Positions 47,338 through 58,929 are shown, counted from the stretch's first letter. The stretch: DNA of 64,000 nucleotides from Zantedeschia hybrid cultivar (GCA_030544215.1 JARZZO010000004.1:16542501-16606500), one strand, 5' to 3'. Numbers and translations: made by a program. Notes: generated by a model not told the origin, from the letters alone.

Positions 47338-47578
47338 TGTAACGCCTTGTACTTCATCATCAAAGTATTTCCACTTTGGCCTAAGGACCTTACGTTTTTG
47401 TCCCCTTTTAAAGGTAATTAGCTCCAGAGCGGGGATTTCCCGGGAGGTCACCCATCCCGTTACTATTCCCAGCTAAGCATGCTCTGGAGCCAATTACCTC
47501 TAAAAAGGGACAAAACTGTGAAGCCCTTGGGCCAAAGTGGACAATACCTTGATGATGGAGTATAAGACATTGCAGAAT
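47338..47578. mobile_element. Two 5S-rRNA-type LTR halves in head-to-head arrangement
   Basis: Left arm 47350-47430 and right arm 47481-47562 are inverted copies with about 80% identity by eye. They flank a 50-base core (47431-47480) that is the 3' half of 5S rRNA on the minus strand (GGGATGGGTGACCTCCCGGG). The left half begins TGTAACGCC. The right half leads into a CATCAGAGC word resembling a tRNA-Met primer site (about 47581). LTRs carrying 5S sequence are the mark of Cassandra TRIM elements. Confidence 0.7.
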
Positions 47579-47818
47579 GACATCAGAGCTACGAACCAGT
47601 CGGAAGTATAGAAGCTAAGTGCCACATAGGGTAAAGTGCTACACCATAAGAGGGCTACCCGTAGGACGACGATACGTAACGCCACGGTGTGAAATTACAT
47701 GGTGGGAGCCACTTCTTGGGCTTGTGGGGGCTACCTCTAGAGTCCCACTTAGCTAGTGAACTGGTTGTAGGTTAGGTGACACTACGACGAGGATGTTACC
47801 TATATTAAGGAGATAGAA
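47579..47818 (+). mobile_element. Short internal domain of a Cassandra-like element
   Basis: About 240 bp with no coding capacity lies between a primer-site-like CATCAGAGC and a purine-rich AAGGAGATAGAA, directly before the next LTR start TGTAACACCCC. This is the layout of a TRIM internal region. Confidence 0.5.
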
Positions 47819-48059
47819 TGTAACACCCCTCAAATATAGGTAAGTTGTATCTCCAAACATCGAAGCGTCTTTTCGAGAATTGGCTCAGTTCTTGTAAAGA
47901 ACTCTGTAGTTAAGTGTGCTTAGCCGAGAGTAGTAATGGGATGGGTGACTTCTTGAGAAGTCCTCACTCTGGAGCCAATTATATCTAAAAAGGGATAAAA
48001 TCGTAAGGCCGTTGGGCTAAAGTGGACAATACCTTGATGATATAGTACATGGTGTTACA
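47819..48059 (+). repeat. 241-bp LTR containing a 5S rRNA segment
   Basis: The LTR starts TGTAACACC and ends GGTGTTACA, perfect 9-bp inverted ends. The 5S-like part is at 47899-47967. Outside it the 3' half closely matches the right arm at 47481-47562 (CTCTGGAGCCAATTA, CCTTGATGAT). Cassandra elements are the known TRIMs with such LTRs. Confidence 0.8.
47899..47967 (+). ncRNA. 5S rRNA-derived segment inside the LTR
   Basis: GAACTCTGTAGTTAAGTGTG and GAGAGTAGTAATGGGATGGG follow plant 5S rRNA closely, covering the internal promoter (A box, intermediate element, C box) with scattered changes. It is part of a retrotransposon LTR, not a ribosomal gene. Confidence 0.75.
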
Positions 48060-48086
48060 TTTTAAGTAGTAGGCCCATGTCATTTT

Positions 48087-48098
48087 TGGTATTAGAGC
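48087..48098 (+). other. tRNA-Met primer binding site after the 5S LTR
   Basis: TGGTATTAGAGC is one base from TGGTATCAGAGC. It lies 27 bp after the LTR end, farther than the usual few bases. Confidence 0.6.
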
Positions 48099-48183
48099 TA
48101 GGTTACACAATCTAGGTTTGTAAGCCATGTCATGCGTCTAGTTAGTTGCATTTCGCCATTTACTAGTTGTTATTTCAGCATTC

Positions 48184-49230
48184 ATGTCATGCTATTTCCC
48201 CATGATCATTCACATGTTTGTTAGTTTGCCCGCTGCATTGCGCTGTCACATGCCCCCTCGTAGTGGTACACAATACCACTTTTTTTGCACCGATGTGGGC
48301 TTACATACGGGTTCCTCGATGGACAATAGTTTGATCGACTTGATTCGCCAGCTCGTGCATAGAGTAGATCAGATGGACCAACATTTTGGGTAGATTTTAG
48401 ATCACTTTGAGGTACACTTACGTCTATCCACGATAGGGTCATAGAGTCCGATCGTATTGTCTAGGGATGGCTGGTCGCGTTGCTGCTCTTGAGAGAGCCC
48501 CTCAGGGCCAGGAACCCACTAGAGTGGCAGATCACCATGATCCACCTCCGACTTCCCTGGCTCATGGGGATGATTGGATCGGCGACTGGCGAGATCAAGA
48601 TGATGGACTTGGTGATGATTCTTTAGAGGAGATGGGTGAGATTTATAGACCCCTAGTGCACATAGATATACGAGGCACAATAGGAGGTACGACCACAAGT
48701 TTGATGACGAGCAGAGGTGGTATCAATACCCGATGGATTAGAATGATCGGGGTATTTAGAATGGCTATGCTGACGCTCCTAGCTTTGACGAGTCCTTGGA
48801 CTTGAAGATCTATCTCGATTGGGAAGCCATCATGAATTGTTATTTTGATTAGCTGGAGATGTCTGATGCTTGGTGAGGTCGCTTCACCAAGATGAAATTG
48901 ATGGGCCAAGCTTAGACCTACTGGTCAAATGTCGAGGCCCTTCTTGAGCAGTAGTGTCAGGAGCCCATTGACTTATGGGAGGAAAAGAAGGCGAAGCTTT
49001 GCGAGAAGTATCTTCTCGCGACGTACCGTCATCGTCTCATTGACCGATGGCAGAGCCTCATCCAGGATACTCGCACTATTTTTGAGTACATAGTTGAGCC
49101 TGATGAGTACTTGTTGAAGTGCAGTGCTAGAGAGGAGAACACGTTAACCCCTTTTTTATTTCGAAATGGTCTATGTCGGGGTTATCAACAAGAGTTGGTC
49201 CATCAGCACGTGATGATATGATATACAGTA
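48184..49230 (+). pseudogene. gag: Decayed gag of a Ty3/gypsy-type element behind the 5S LTR
   Basis: An N-terminal MPPRSGTQ (near 48250) is followed by a coiled VHRVDQMDQHF segment, then a capsid-like region: LDLKIYLDWEAIMNCYF (near 48795), TKMKLMGQA, LWEEKKAKLCEKYLL and PDEYLLKCSAREENTL up to LVHQHV (49213). Several stops interrupt it and no protease or RT follows before 49281. Cassandra elements normally have no genes, so the association with the 5S LTR is unexpected. A nested unrelated element is the alternative. Confidence 0.55.
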
Positions 49231-49280
49231 GAGAATAAATATTTGCAGTTGTCTACTCTACATTCTAGTATATTGTGCAT

Positions 49281-49600
49281 ATTGCAATACTTTCTTATCT
49301 TTTTGAAAGAAGTTGTGGTATTGGTATGTACCACCAATTTTATTAACTAAATAGAGGTAGTACAACCAAAGCCAAAGGGAGGAGAGATTCCTCACCTTTG
49401 AAAAAAGAAAAGAACTACATTGTCGACAAAGAAAATAAATGAAACTTCTTACAAATCTTGAATAGCCCTTGACCAATTATCGACGGATATACCAAGAATA
49501 AATCTGCCCCAATGATAGATTAAATTTGCTGCTTGGAAACAAATGTTTTCAACAAAAAAAAATTGCTACCTCTGAAAATGTTATTGTAATACTTTCTTAT
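49281..49600 (-). mobile_element. 5'-truncated LINE with 18-bp target duplication
   Basis: An 18-bp direct repeat (ATTGCAATACTTTCTTAT at 49281-49298; one base different at 49583-49600) encloses 284 bp. Read on the minus strand the insert has a LINE-like ending: ATATCCGTCGATAATTGG, then TTTGGTTGTACTACCTC and AATAAAATTGGTGG. It ends about 106 bp before the exon at 49707. Confidence 0.6.
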
Positions 49601-49706
49601 GTAACTAATATTTGATTTTCTTGTTTTTTTTTTCAAAATAAATGGACTAGTACCTTACATGATTACATTCTCACTTTGTTTTTATATATTTGCAATGAGA
49701 TTGCAG

Positions 49707-49785
49707 CCATCAGGATATTGACGTTAGTCATCCAGATTTTTTCATTAATGCAAAGCTTAATGGCTATGTTCCTCCAAACAAAGAG
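49707..49785 (+). CDS. APE1L: Next internal exon of the APE1L-like gene
   Basis: The exon begins with the third base of the split Ser codon and encodes about 26 residues, including HQDIDVSHPDFF and AKLNGYVPPNKE. Plant APE1L proteins have the same order right after the catalytic DLNV motif, with HEEIDVSHPEFF in Arabidopsis as I recall it. The acceptor is GAGATTGCAG and the donor is GAG followed by GTGCAA, phase 0. The following APE1L segment (starting DCGQPGF) is not found in the next 14.2 kb. Frame, phase and borders all agree with the exon at 5382-5583. Confidence 0.9.
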
Positions 49786-51754
49786 GTGCAATTTCTTTTT
49801 ACTTTTTTGCAAGCTTCTTCTGCAACATTTATATCTTTGATCTGTTAATTTGTGCTAAATCCATTTCATCATGAAATGGAAACATGCATTGCCTTGCCTT
49901 AGAATGCTCATAGGATGTACAAGTGTATTCTATTTTCTTACCAGCTTCCATAGCTAGTCATGCTATTCCTTCACCATCAAATAATAATGGGCATGTATGT
50001 TTGAATGCTTTACCAATTATCTTATGATGCCTTTGGTCAGATGTAAGGTTTACACTAGAGGTGAACTCATGAAAGCGAGCTACCTCAAACTGTGACAATT
50101 TAGTCACCTGCAACTTACATTCAGGAAATCAGTTTTCTATTTTCCATTTGAAATATCTTTTTGGAACTGAGATATAGTCCCACCTTTGCATAGTCACTTC
50201 GGTTACTTGGATTCTAAACTTTCATGGAAAGTGACTTGGGCCCTTTTTAAGTTTGTTTTTGGTAGGTCAGTTACAACATTTTAAAAATCTTAAAACATCC
50301 AAACTATTGGAAGTGGGGTGAAGTAGGTGGAGTTCAATCCCCACCTTTAAGCAACTATGGGTGTGTTTCCGATGTTTCGACGTGACCCTCACAAGGGCAA
50401 TATTTACAAGATGGAAAAGTGGTGAGCATGGGTAAACCTTCACCCTCTGGTTGTTGAAGCACAAATGTGAGGACCTACACTAGAACCCCCACCTATGGTG
50501 GTGTTGGTTTAGGGAATCTATACAAGTGACGGAAATAACCACACAAGGCAAATAGTAATTAAAATGTCCAGGATTTCATACATAACAGATATATCCGTTA
50601 ATTCCATAGTAGTGGACATAGTTGTTCCAAAGTACATGTCCCAAAAAGAGAGACTATCTTACAAAAAGTACAACTATAAAAATTGACAGTCTCTTGATGG
50701 CCAATTGCCACCTATGTCTCTAACTGTCACCACCACCACCTCATGATCTTGCCACCCACATGAAATAAAACGAACGAGAATAAGGGCGGCAATGACATGG
50801 CTCATATATGATCCTCCCTTAATCAATCTTTTCTCTACGAATCAAAATGCATGACTTAAAAGTAATATACATGATCTACCTATGAGGTGAACTATGAATT
50901 GTATCGGCATGGACATGAACAGTCATAAAACATGATATAGTTAAAACACTTAACATATAGTCTTGTTTCTTAACAGTAAACATGCTAAAAGCGACAGGGT
51001 CATCAACACCACTAATATAGTCGTACGTCCTGGAAGAGTGAAGCTCAACCAAGCACCTGCTTGTCAGTCCTACAGAGTGCTAGCTCCATAATAGGTAAGG
51101 CAGGTTGATAGGACTAATCGGTCTTGATAGCTCGTGAAACTATGAAGTCCAGAGACTGATCACGTGTGCACACAAGCGAGTGTCTCTCACTGTTCTAGTC
51201 AGGTAAGCTGAGACTAGATTCTTATCTCCCGGTTATTAGGCTGCTCGAGATCTTGACATATCTCCCGATCTTTTAGTTGGGCAAACTCTCCGACCCTCAC
51301 ACTAATAAAGATCCCAGTCATAAAGAGAAATATAATTAGTGTGAGGTGTTGCTTTGCCCTAAATATCAAGATCAGTTTCACGGTCACAGTCATAACAATA
51401 TTTATAGTCTTATAGTCATACAGTCTTATAGTTATGACAGTCGCACAATCATACACTTATGTAAACATGACAGTTGTACAATTATATGGTCAAACAATTG
51501 TAACAGTCGTACGATCATACAGTTGCCACAATTGTTCAGTTATACTGTAATGTTCACATGGCATAGAGAACAATTATAGATAACCTACAAATAGATATTG
51601 GACATATGTGAATCATGTAAGCACACCCTTATACACACAATATGTAACAATCCTTTAAACCCTATACTCATCATGGCATACACACGGGAGTAATAAATGC
51701 ATACGACTATCATACCTTCTCTATTTGCATTTTGATAAATGCCATACATGCAGT
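49786..51754 (+). other. Start of the downstream intron; no gene recognised
   Basis: No exon is recognisable. The part from about 50466 has the look of an old LTR (TGTGAGGACC, then AT-rich sequence), and 51395-51560 repeats ACAGTC/CATACAGT-type words, but no ends or target duplication could be fixed. It ends in CATGCAGT, the left target duplication of the hAT element. Confidence 0.5.
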
Positions 51755-52778
51755 CAAAGTTCGCCGTATCGTGGATCCGGATCGGATCGGGTCCGACCAG
51801 ATACGAGTCGGATACAATCCGGTTCGGACGACTTAGGACGACTCAGTTCGGTTAAGGCCGGTTTAGTTTTTTTTGTTTTTTTCAAGAGTAATCTTCAATT
51901 TATTGACATAAATATACAATTTTATAAATTTTACTTGATGTTTTTATTATGGTAAATGATTATGAGTCACATTTAACAAGAAAACATTAATTTCATGTAT
52001 TTAATTATGTAAAAAAGATATCATAAGTTTCTAGCATACTAATTAAGAAAGATCAATTTGCAAAAGAAAGTGTCACACCAAATCTCATAGAAGGATGAAA
52101 TATAAAATTTCAAACATAAACACTGAAAACTCATAAGTTTTTCAGAGATGATGTTATTTAATATATATGACAATATGACATATGTAGTAGCAACATTATA
52201 TAAGTCATAAAATCACTCAATCATCTTCATCAAAGTCATCGGAAGAAACAAAAGATCTCTCATCCTCTCCACCAAAGTCTAACTCAATCGAGTAGGAGGT
52301 GGGACATGTGGTTGTCTTTGAATACCTCTAACCATCTGAACAAATGATGGTGTGCGAACAACAGTAGATGGAACATGAAACTCTAAAAAAAATGCTCTCA
52401 CAGCATCCACGATCTCTGCTCTAAATTCTCCAGTGGACGTAGATGACGATGGACAAGTCGACGATGTAGGCGGCCTAGCTGTCGGGTGTGTACGTCCTGT
52501 GCTAGATGATGCCTCCTCCTGCCTCAGAAACTACTGGAACTGTACACAAACATAACGAGAGACTGACGGACATGGGATGCTATCTCTACGTATCCCCACA
52601 AGATGTTCCAAAGTGTCCACAGTAAAGACAATGGATCCGTTAATCTCCTGGGATTGTGTACCTGTGGTCCCATGTCGGATGACATCGCTCACGTGGCATC
52701 TGCAAAAGAAGAATTAAAAGAATAATTAAGAACTTGATCTTCATTTGAAAATTTGAACTACTGAATCATATTAAATTA

Positions 52779-55700
52779 TTAAAATGAGACAAACATATTA
52801 AGACTTGAGAGTTTAAAATCACAACAAAAGTAAAGAATGAAATGCCAATAATGATCCCAATATGGATACTGTGTAGGCATGCTATAGCTTATAGTCCCCG
52901 TCGGAGCATCTCCTAGTAACTGAACTTGATAGTTGGACATCACATAGTCCTGATATTGGCTCCAAGTCATATAGGAGCTATATCTCTGATGAAACTCTGC
53001 TAAGTACTGCTGATATGCCACATCACTCGGTCTGTATATTATTGGCCGTAGTACTGCATGAACATAAGGTACGTCTTCACCATAACTGTGACCACTATAC
53101 AGATATGCATCTGAAGTAGAATATCCATACGAAACCAATGTTGGTTGTTGGTATTCTGAGATTGAATGATCACCACTGTAGGACGATGTACTCTCATATC
53201 TTGTCTGTGGCCGCCGCTGGAAGTTGGATGCATCAGAATTATAATGTCTGACACCTGAGCTTCTCTCATCTCATGTACTCAGCCCATCAAACTCTCTCAT
53301 CATGTGGTGTAACCAGTACTCATATATGATGGTGGCAGGGTCAGGATTTAAAAAATACTCATCATCTGAGAATGAGTCAGTGCGCATCTGATCTGGTATG
53401 CTTGCCTGTTGTCCCCTCTGATGATACGGAACCTTTATCAGAGCACGAGGTAGTGCCTTCACAGGTCATCTGGCCCACGAGCTCCATGGTCAGTATCCTG
53501 AATAGCGTGTATGAAGTCCTGCTCTCCAGTATAACGGACCCTACCTCCTTCACCCCCACTAGCATGGCTACCACCAGCTCCACCCCCACTAGTATGGCTG
53601 ATATTAGGACCACCACTAACCACGAACAACACCCTGACCACCACCTCCACCACCCCCCACGTCACCATCATTTGTATCATCTCCAGTTGATGAAGAAGAT
53701 CCACTCTCTGAGACTTGAGTATCATAAGGAGATGGTGTCTCATCTTGAGCATTATGATCTATGGTTTCTAAGTCTACAATATCAAGTGGATCATCTGGGA
53801 TTGCATCCTTCTTCTTGCCTTTCTTAGATCTTGCTAACACCTTTTATATGTGGGACTTCATGCCACTCTATCCCTTCTTCCCCTTTGAACTTACTTCTTT
53901 GCCGCCTGCTTGCTTCTGCACTACACTAGCTGGGAGACGTACTGGAGGGCGTGCACTGGAGTGACGTGAACTCTGACTAGAAAGCTGTCGCTGTGCAGGT
54001 CCACTCTGTACAGACTGATATCTGGATGGATGCCGAGATGCTAGTGCAGCTGGAGGACGCTGAGGTGCATGTGCAACTAGAGGACGCTGAGGTGTAGGAC
54101 CCTGCATTAGCCGCTCCCACTATGCATCATCATCTCGAGGTACTGCGCTCCTGTCCCTTGTGACCAATTGATCATCATCATCATCATCATCATCAACAAC
54201 CTCTAAGTCAACCTCCTGATCATGACCTTGTGCATACTCCTGATCATGACTTGAACCAGCAATATATTCATCATCTTGTTCTCCACATGCTGCTGCTGCT
54301 GATATTTCTATTGTCAAGAAGGTGTTCGGACGAAGGCCCTCATCAGGATCTAATGTCTCATCAAGTTTTGGCTCCCTACGATCTGTTGTTTTGACAACCC
54401 AAGCAACCATACGATCCTCATCATCTCGAAGGTAACTAAGATCAGTGGGATTATAATCACCCTCTCCCTTCTTTGCATTATGTTGCAAATGTTTAATCAT
54501 TAGCCTCATATTATAGTGGACATACAAGCTTGTCCAAGCAGCTACGTGACAATCGATTCTTGATCTTTGTATGTATCAGTGTAAACGTAGACCAGTTCTG
54601 CTTACATCCGCTGGAGGAAGAAGTCTGCAATAAGATTTTGATGGCTATGTCTCTCAATGTTGGTGCAGACTTTCCATAATTCAACCACTAGGCAGCTACA
54701 AAACAAACAATAGAAGTCTATCAAGATATAAAAAATAGAAAGAGCAGTATGTGGAAGTGTTTTCTAAACAAAGTTCTTTTTATACTAGCATCAAATTTCT
54801 CACGGCTAGTTATAGCTGATGGTTCTGCAAATGTCCCTACTGCCTCCCGAAAGATTTTTTTCTGTATAATTAAAAATATTATTACGACCTTTACATAACA
54901 GACGTAAAAAAATAATAGAAGAATAGATTGGCCACCCTACTTTATTAATTGCTTCTACTGCTACATTCGGATCACCTACAAGTCGGTTGACTACCATTGT
55001 CACGGCAGCAATTAAGTCATCATTCTACGCCAACGCATGAATATACTGAAATGCCGGATGGAGATAATACGCTGTAATAAAAGAAAATCACCCATCAAGT
55101 ATCATTATAACATTTAAAATTATCATCAAAAGTCATGAAATGTAAATTGTTTACCTGCCATATGCAACTTTTTGCCCATCTGGAAGTCCCACTTCGTTTC
55201 TATAATCTTCAATAATTCCTCTGCATATTTTCTCGAGATTGTAGGTATCTTCTTCTTTGCAGCCTCCAATTTGGCATACACCAACTCTCAGGTTGGTGTC
55301 CGATCTCCATCCACACAGCGCATGACCTCATATAATAGCTTAATAAGCTGTACAATAAGCTTTATCTTAATCCATAAATCACTGTTGTTCACCAAACTTT
55401 TAATCTTCTTTCTCTCGTCTATCCCAGTAAATGTGGAGTGCATCTATTTGTCACTTCTAAACATTTGCTTCAAACTTACTTCATATTTCAACATACTCTG
55501 CAAGGCAATGAAGTTGGTGGCAAATCTTGTGATTGTAGGCCTTAATAACTCACTATGTGTATGATCCCTCATCAATCTCAATACATAAGAATGATTGTAG
55601 ATGTATCGTGTAATATTTTGTGCTTTGGCAACATTCTTCTTGACAACATCCAGCTGTTCAATGTCTTTCAACATCAAATCTACACAATGGGCTGCACATG

Positions 55701-56684
55701 GGGTCCAGTACAAATGAGGTCTGCGGAACATTAGCTCCTCTCCTACCTTCTTGTACGCGAAGCCATTATCTGTCACCACTTAGACAATGTACTTCTCGCC
55801 AATTTCCTCTATGGTACAATCCATCAGTTGCATAATATATTCTTGATTGTGTATTTGATTTGATGCATTCATAGACTTATAATAGAACACTTGTCTGTCG
55901 CAATACACAAGAAAATTAATCAGACTATTTTTAGTTGTCCCTGACCAGCCATCACACATCAGAGTAACCCTATATTTCTCCAACTTTTTCTTGAAAGAAC
56001 CAATGTACTGCTTGATCTCTTTTACCTCATCATCAAGATATTTTCATGTTAGTTCTTTTAGAGTGGGGACTTGTAACCCTTGAGCTTGTGCGTCATGGAT
56101 CATACTAGAATAGTAAGGGATGTTTGCTGCATTAAAGGAGATGTCTGCATGATGTCAAAAATTTGCCACAGCCCTTCCTAATATATATTTTGGACCACTC
56201 TTCTAACTGTAGCTATCATCAACCCTTGTATGTTTCCTATGTTCCCTAGGAAACATATAAGGGTCAACCTCCTCAACATGAGTGTTTGATTTGTGCTTCT
56301 GAGGCCGAGTTGTAAAATAAGAGGATACACTCCTCCTAGGTTGAGTCTGGTCCTTAGAGGAGCTCCCACCAACACCTGATAATCTACTAACACCATGCTG
56401 AGCCCCTTTAAAGTGAATCCCCTGAACTCTCATAAATTCTCTCTCCCGATGCTCATGCTTACTGAGCTCTAGCACTCGCCGAGTACGTGGAGAAGGAAGC
56501 TCACGTCCATGTACCTCTTGAACATCATCATCACTATTAGACTCAATCCAGCCTCTTTCATCATTATCTCCCCCACCGGCAACTCCATAGATCATGCGTT
56601 CTTCCCTCTCTTTGTCTGCAGCCTTCTTTAAGCGTACTTCCTTCAAACTTTTTAAGTGTTGAGCCGTCTGCGTCCTGACCTCCC
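52779..56684 (-). pseudogene. hAT transposase, main part
   Basis: From N- to C-terminus on the minus strand: a Lys/Arg-rich segment with VRLKKAADKER (56646-56203); the transposase core with CDGWSGTTKNSLINFLVYC (55983-55780), LYWTPCAAHCVDLML and LLRPTITRFATNFIALQSM (55779-55444); a WIKIKLIVQLIKLLYEVMR segment after a stop at about 55444; and the C-terminal dimerisation domain with TSSSSGCKQNWSTFTLIHTK and LVYVHYNMRL (about 54640-54490). A long acidic and Pro/Ser/Tyr-rich tail reaches 52779. Several in-frame stops show it is inactive. Intron-like breaks occur near 55100 and 54720. The protein cuts and pastes hAT elements with matching ends. Confidence 0.85.
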
Positions 56685-57270
56685 TATGAGACTCCTTTTT
56701 TGATTAAAATCCATAGATTTTGAAAAATCTTTGTCGGATTTGAAAATCTTTGTGGAAATCTTGATTTGAAAAGAGAATTTTAAGTTTTGAAAAATATGTT
56801 CTCTTTTTTTTTAGGCAGACTTTTAGGATTAGTCTTTAAAGTCTAAATGACTTCTGGATCGACTGTAGATCCACGTTCTTGACCTCTCCGCATTGACCTT
56901 AGTCAATGTTAATTACACCAATCAAATATTGGTAACCCTTGATTAACCATCCAATTAAGGCTTAAAGAAAGCGGGAATAAACAAGATTAATTACAGACAT
57001 GCAAGTCACTTTTTGTTCTTTTTTAGTGAGGAAAATTTCATGGATATCTTTTAGAGGATACTTAAAGGATATTTGAGTTCTCCCAAAGGAGTGGATATTT
57101 TGAGGAAGATTCCTTGAAATTATCTTTTAATTATCTTTTAAAAGGAGGGAAGATTATTTAGGCAGTATGTCCTCTCATTTGAGATCTTTTGAAAAGACAT
57201 AGACTGCTTAAAGGATACTCTTAATTGATGAGACATGAAGGCCGCCACATAATTATGAATATTCTTTAAT

Positions 57271-57707
57271 GGTCCTTCAACCAATGTGAAGGAACCATAA
57301 CATTATTTCAGGTCATTTAACTAGTATAAATGAACCAGAATTTAATAGTCAATCTATATGTAGGAAAGAACTACTTTAATTAATGGTTACCCTATCGATA
57401 TAAATGAATAAAGAAATATTCTTATTGGTCTATTTATTAATAGGATAATCACGACTTCGTAGTCTGATCCTAGTTAAGACAGAACTATAAAAGTCACTGA
57501 TTATACCTTTTGATAGGGATCGATCAATAATCATAATCTTTGGTCACTCTACCAATAAGAGTGAACTATTAATCAAGTGGTCAGTTCAATAATATGATAG
57601 AACTACTAAATTTAGGCCATTCAACCAGTATGAATGAATTTAATTTTTTATTATCATTTTTTATTTGAAAATAAGGATTTTGGTTATCCAACCGATATGG
57701 AAGAGTC
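57271..57707. repeat. Hairpins with constant ACCAATA-type loop and changing stems
   Basis: TCCTTCA (57273-57279) pairs with TGAAGGA (57287-57293). TCATTTA (57313-57319) pairs with TAAATGA (57327-57333). TCACTCT (57544-57550) pairs with AGAGTGA (57558-57564). CATTCA (57618-57623) pairs with TGAATG (57631-57636). TCCA (57687-57690) pairs with TGGA (57698-57701). Loops are 7 bases (ACCAATG, ACTAGTA, ACCAATA, ACCAGTA, ACCGATA), with GG before and often ACC after. Confidence 0.85.
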
Positions 57708-58890
57708 ATGTTGATTTAATTTGTTAATTTAATTTATTGATTAATTAATAAATTAACTTAATTGGTTAAGTTAATTGATTAATTAACAAGTTTGTTAAAT
57801 TAATTGATTGAATTAACAAATTAATTTAATTGGTTGACTTAACAAGTTTGTTAATTGAATTGATTGATTGATTAACAATTTTAACTTAATTGGTTAAATT
57901 AATTGGTTAATAACAGATTTTTAGTCAATCAAACATTATGGAAGAACTATATTAATTTAATTGGCTGAATTGATTGGTTAATTAATAAGTTTGTTAATTT
58001 AATTAGTTGATTGATTAACAATTTAACTTAATTAGTTGAATTAATTGATTAATTAATAGATTTATTAATTTAATTAGTTGATTGGTTCACAATTTCAACT
58101 TAATTGGTTGAATTAATCAATCAATTAACAAATTTGTTGATTTAATTGGTTGATTGATTAACAATTTAACTTAATTAGTTAAATTAATTGATTAATTAAC
58201 AAACTTATTAATTTGATTGGTTGAATTAGTTAACAAATTAATTTAATTAGTTAAGTTAATTGATTGATTAGTTAACAGATTTTATTGATTTAATTGGCTG
58301 GTTGATTAACAATTTGATTTAATTGATTGATTAACAACTTAATTTGATTAGTTGATTGATTAGTTAACAAATTTGTTAAATTAATTGGTTGATTAACAAC
58401 TTATTTTAGTTAGTTGGTTGATTGGTTAACAAACTTGTTAAATTAATCTGTTGATTAACAACTTAATTTGGTTAGTTGATTGATTGGTTAACAAATAAGT
58501 TAAATTAATTGGTTCATTAACCACTTAACAAATTACCTTAATTGGTTAAGTTAACTGATTGATTAACAAATTTGTTAACTTAATTTATTGATGAATTAAT
58601 AAATTAATTTAATTAAATAAATTAATTGATTAATTAACAAATTTGTTGATTTAATTGTTTGAATTAATTGGTAGATTACCAAGTTTGTTAACTTAGTTAG
58701 ATTAATTGATTAGTTGACTAATTAGCTTAATTGTTTGATTAACTGATTAACAATTTTATTGATTAATTAAAAAATTTATTAATTTATTGATTAACATCTT
58801 GATTTGATTTGTTAAGTTAATTAACAAATTTATTGATTGGTTGAATGATTGGTTAAATTAATTAATTGACTAACAAATTTTTGGGTCAGC
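57708..58890. repeat. AT-rich TTAATTGATTAATTAACAA repeat field
   Basis: Dense imperfect repeats of TTAATTGATTAATTAACAA and TTTGTTAATTTAATTGG words, without one fixed period. It separates the two sets of ACCAATA units. Confidence 0.9.
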
Positions 58891-58929
58891 AAACATTATG
58901 GAAGAACTATGGTCATTATCTTTTTTTTT

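Larger units (their letters stand above)
5584..49706 (+). other. Giant 44.1-kb intron of the APE1L-like gene
   Basis: The donor GTAACT is at 5584 and the acceptor GAGATTGCAG ends at 49706. Joining the flanking exons completes the split codon AG+C as Ser, exactly where plant APE1L proteins read DLNV-SH, and the frame continues without a stop. The intron holds the LTR, hAT, Tat and 5S-LTR elements listed below. The Tat element lies in the same orientation as the gene, so its polyadenylation signals face the gene's transcript. Confidence 0.85.

Noticed and set aside
47899..47967. A genuine 5S ribosomal RNA gene
   Set aside because: Only the middle and 3' part is similar, it has several changes, and it lies within LTR ends and next to a primer binding site.
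50466..51754. A solo LTR beginning TGTGAGGACC
   Set aside because: No matching end, TATA box or 5-bp duplication could be established.
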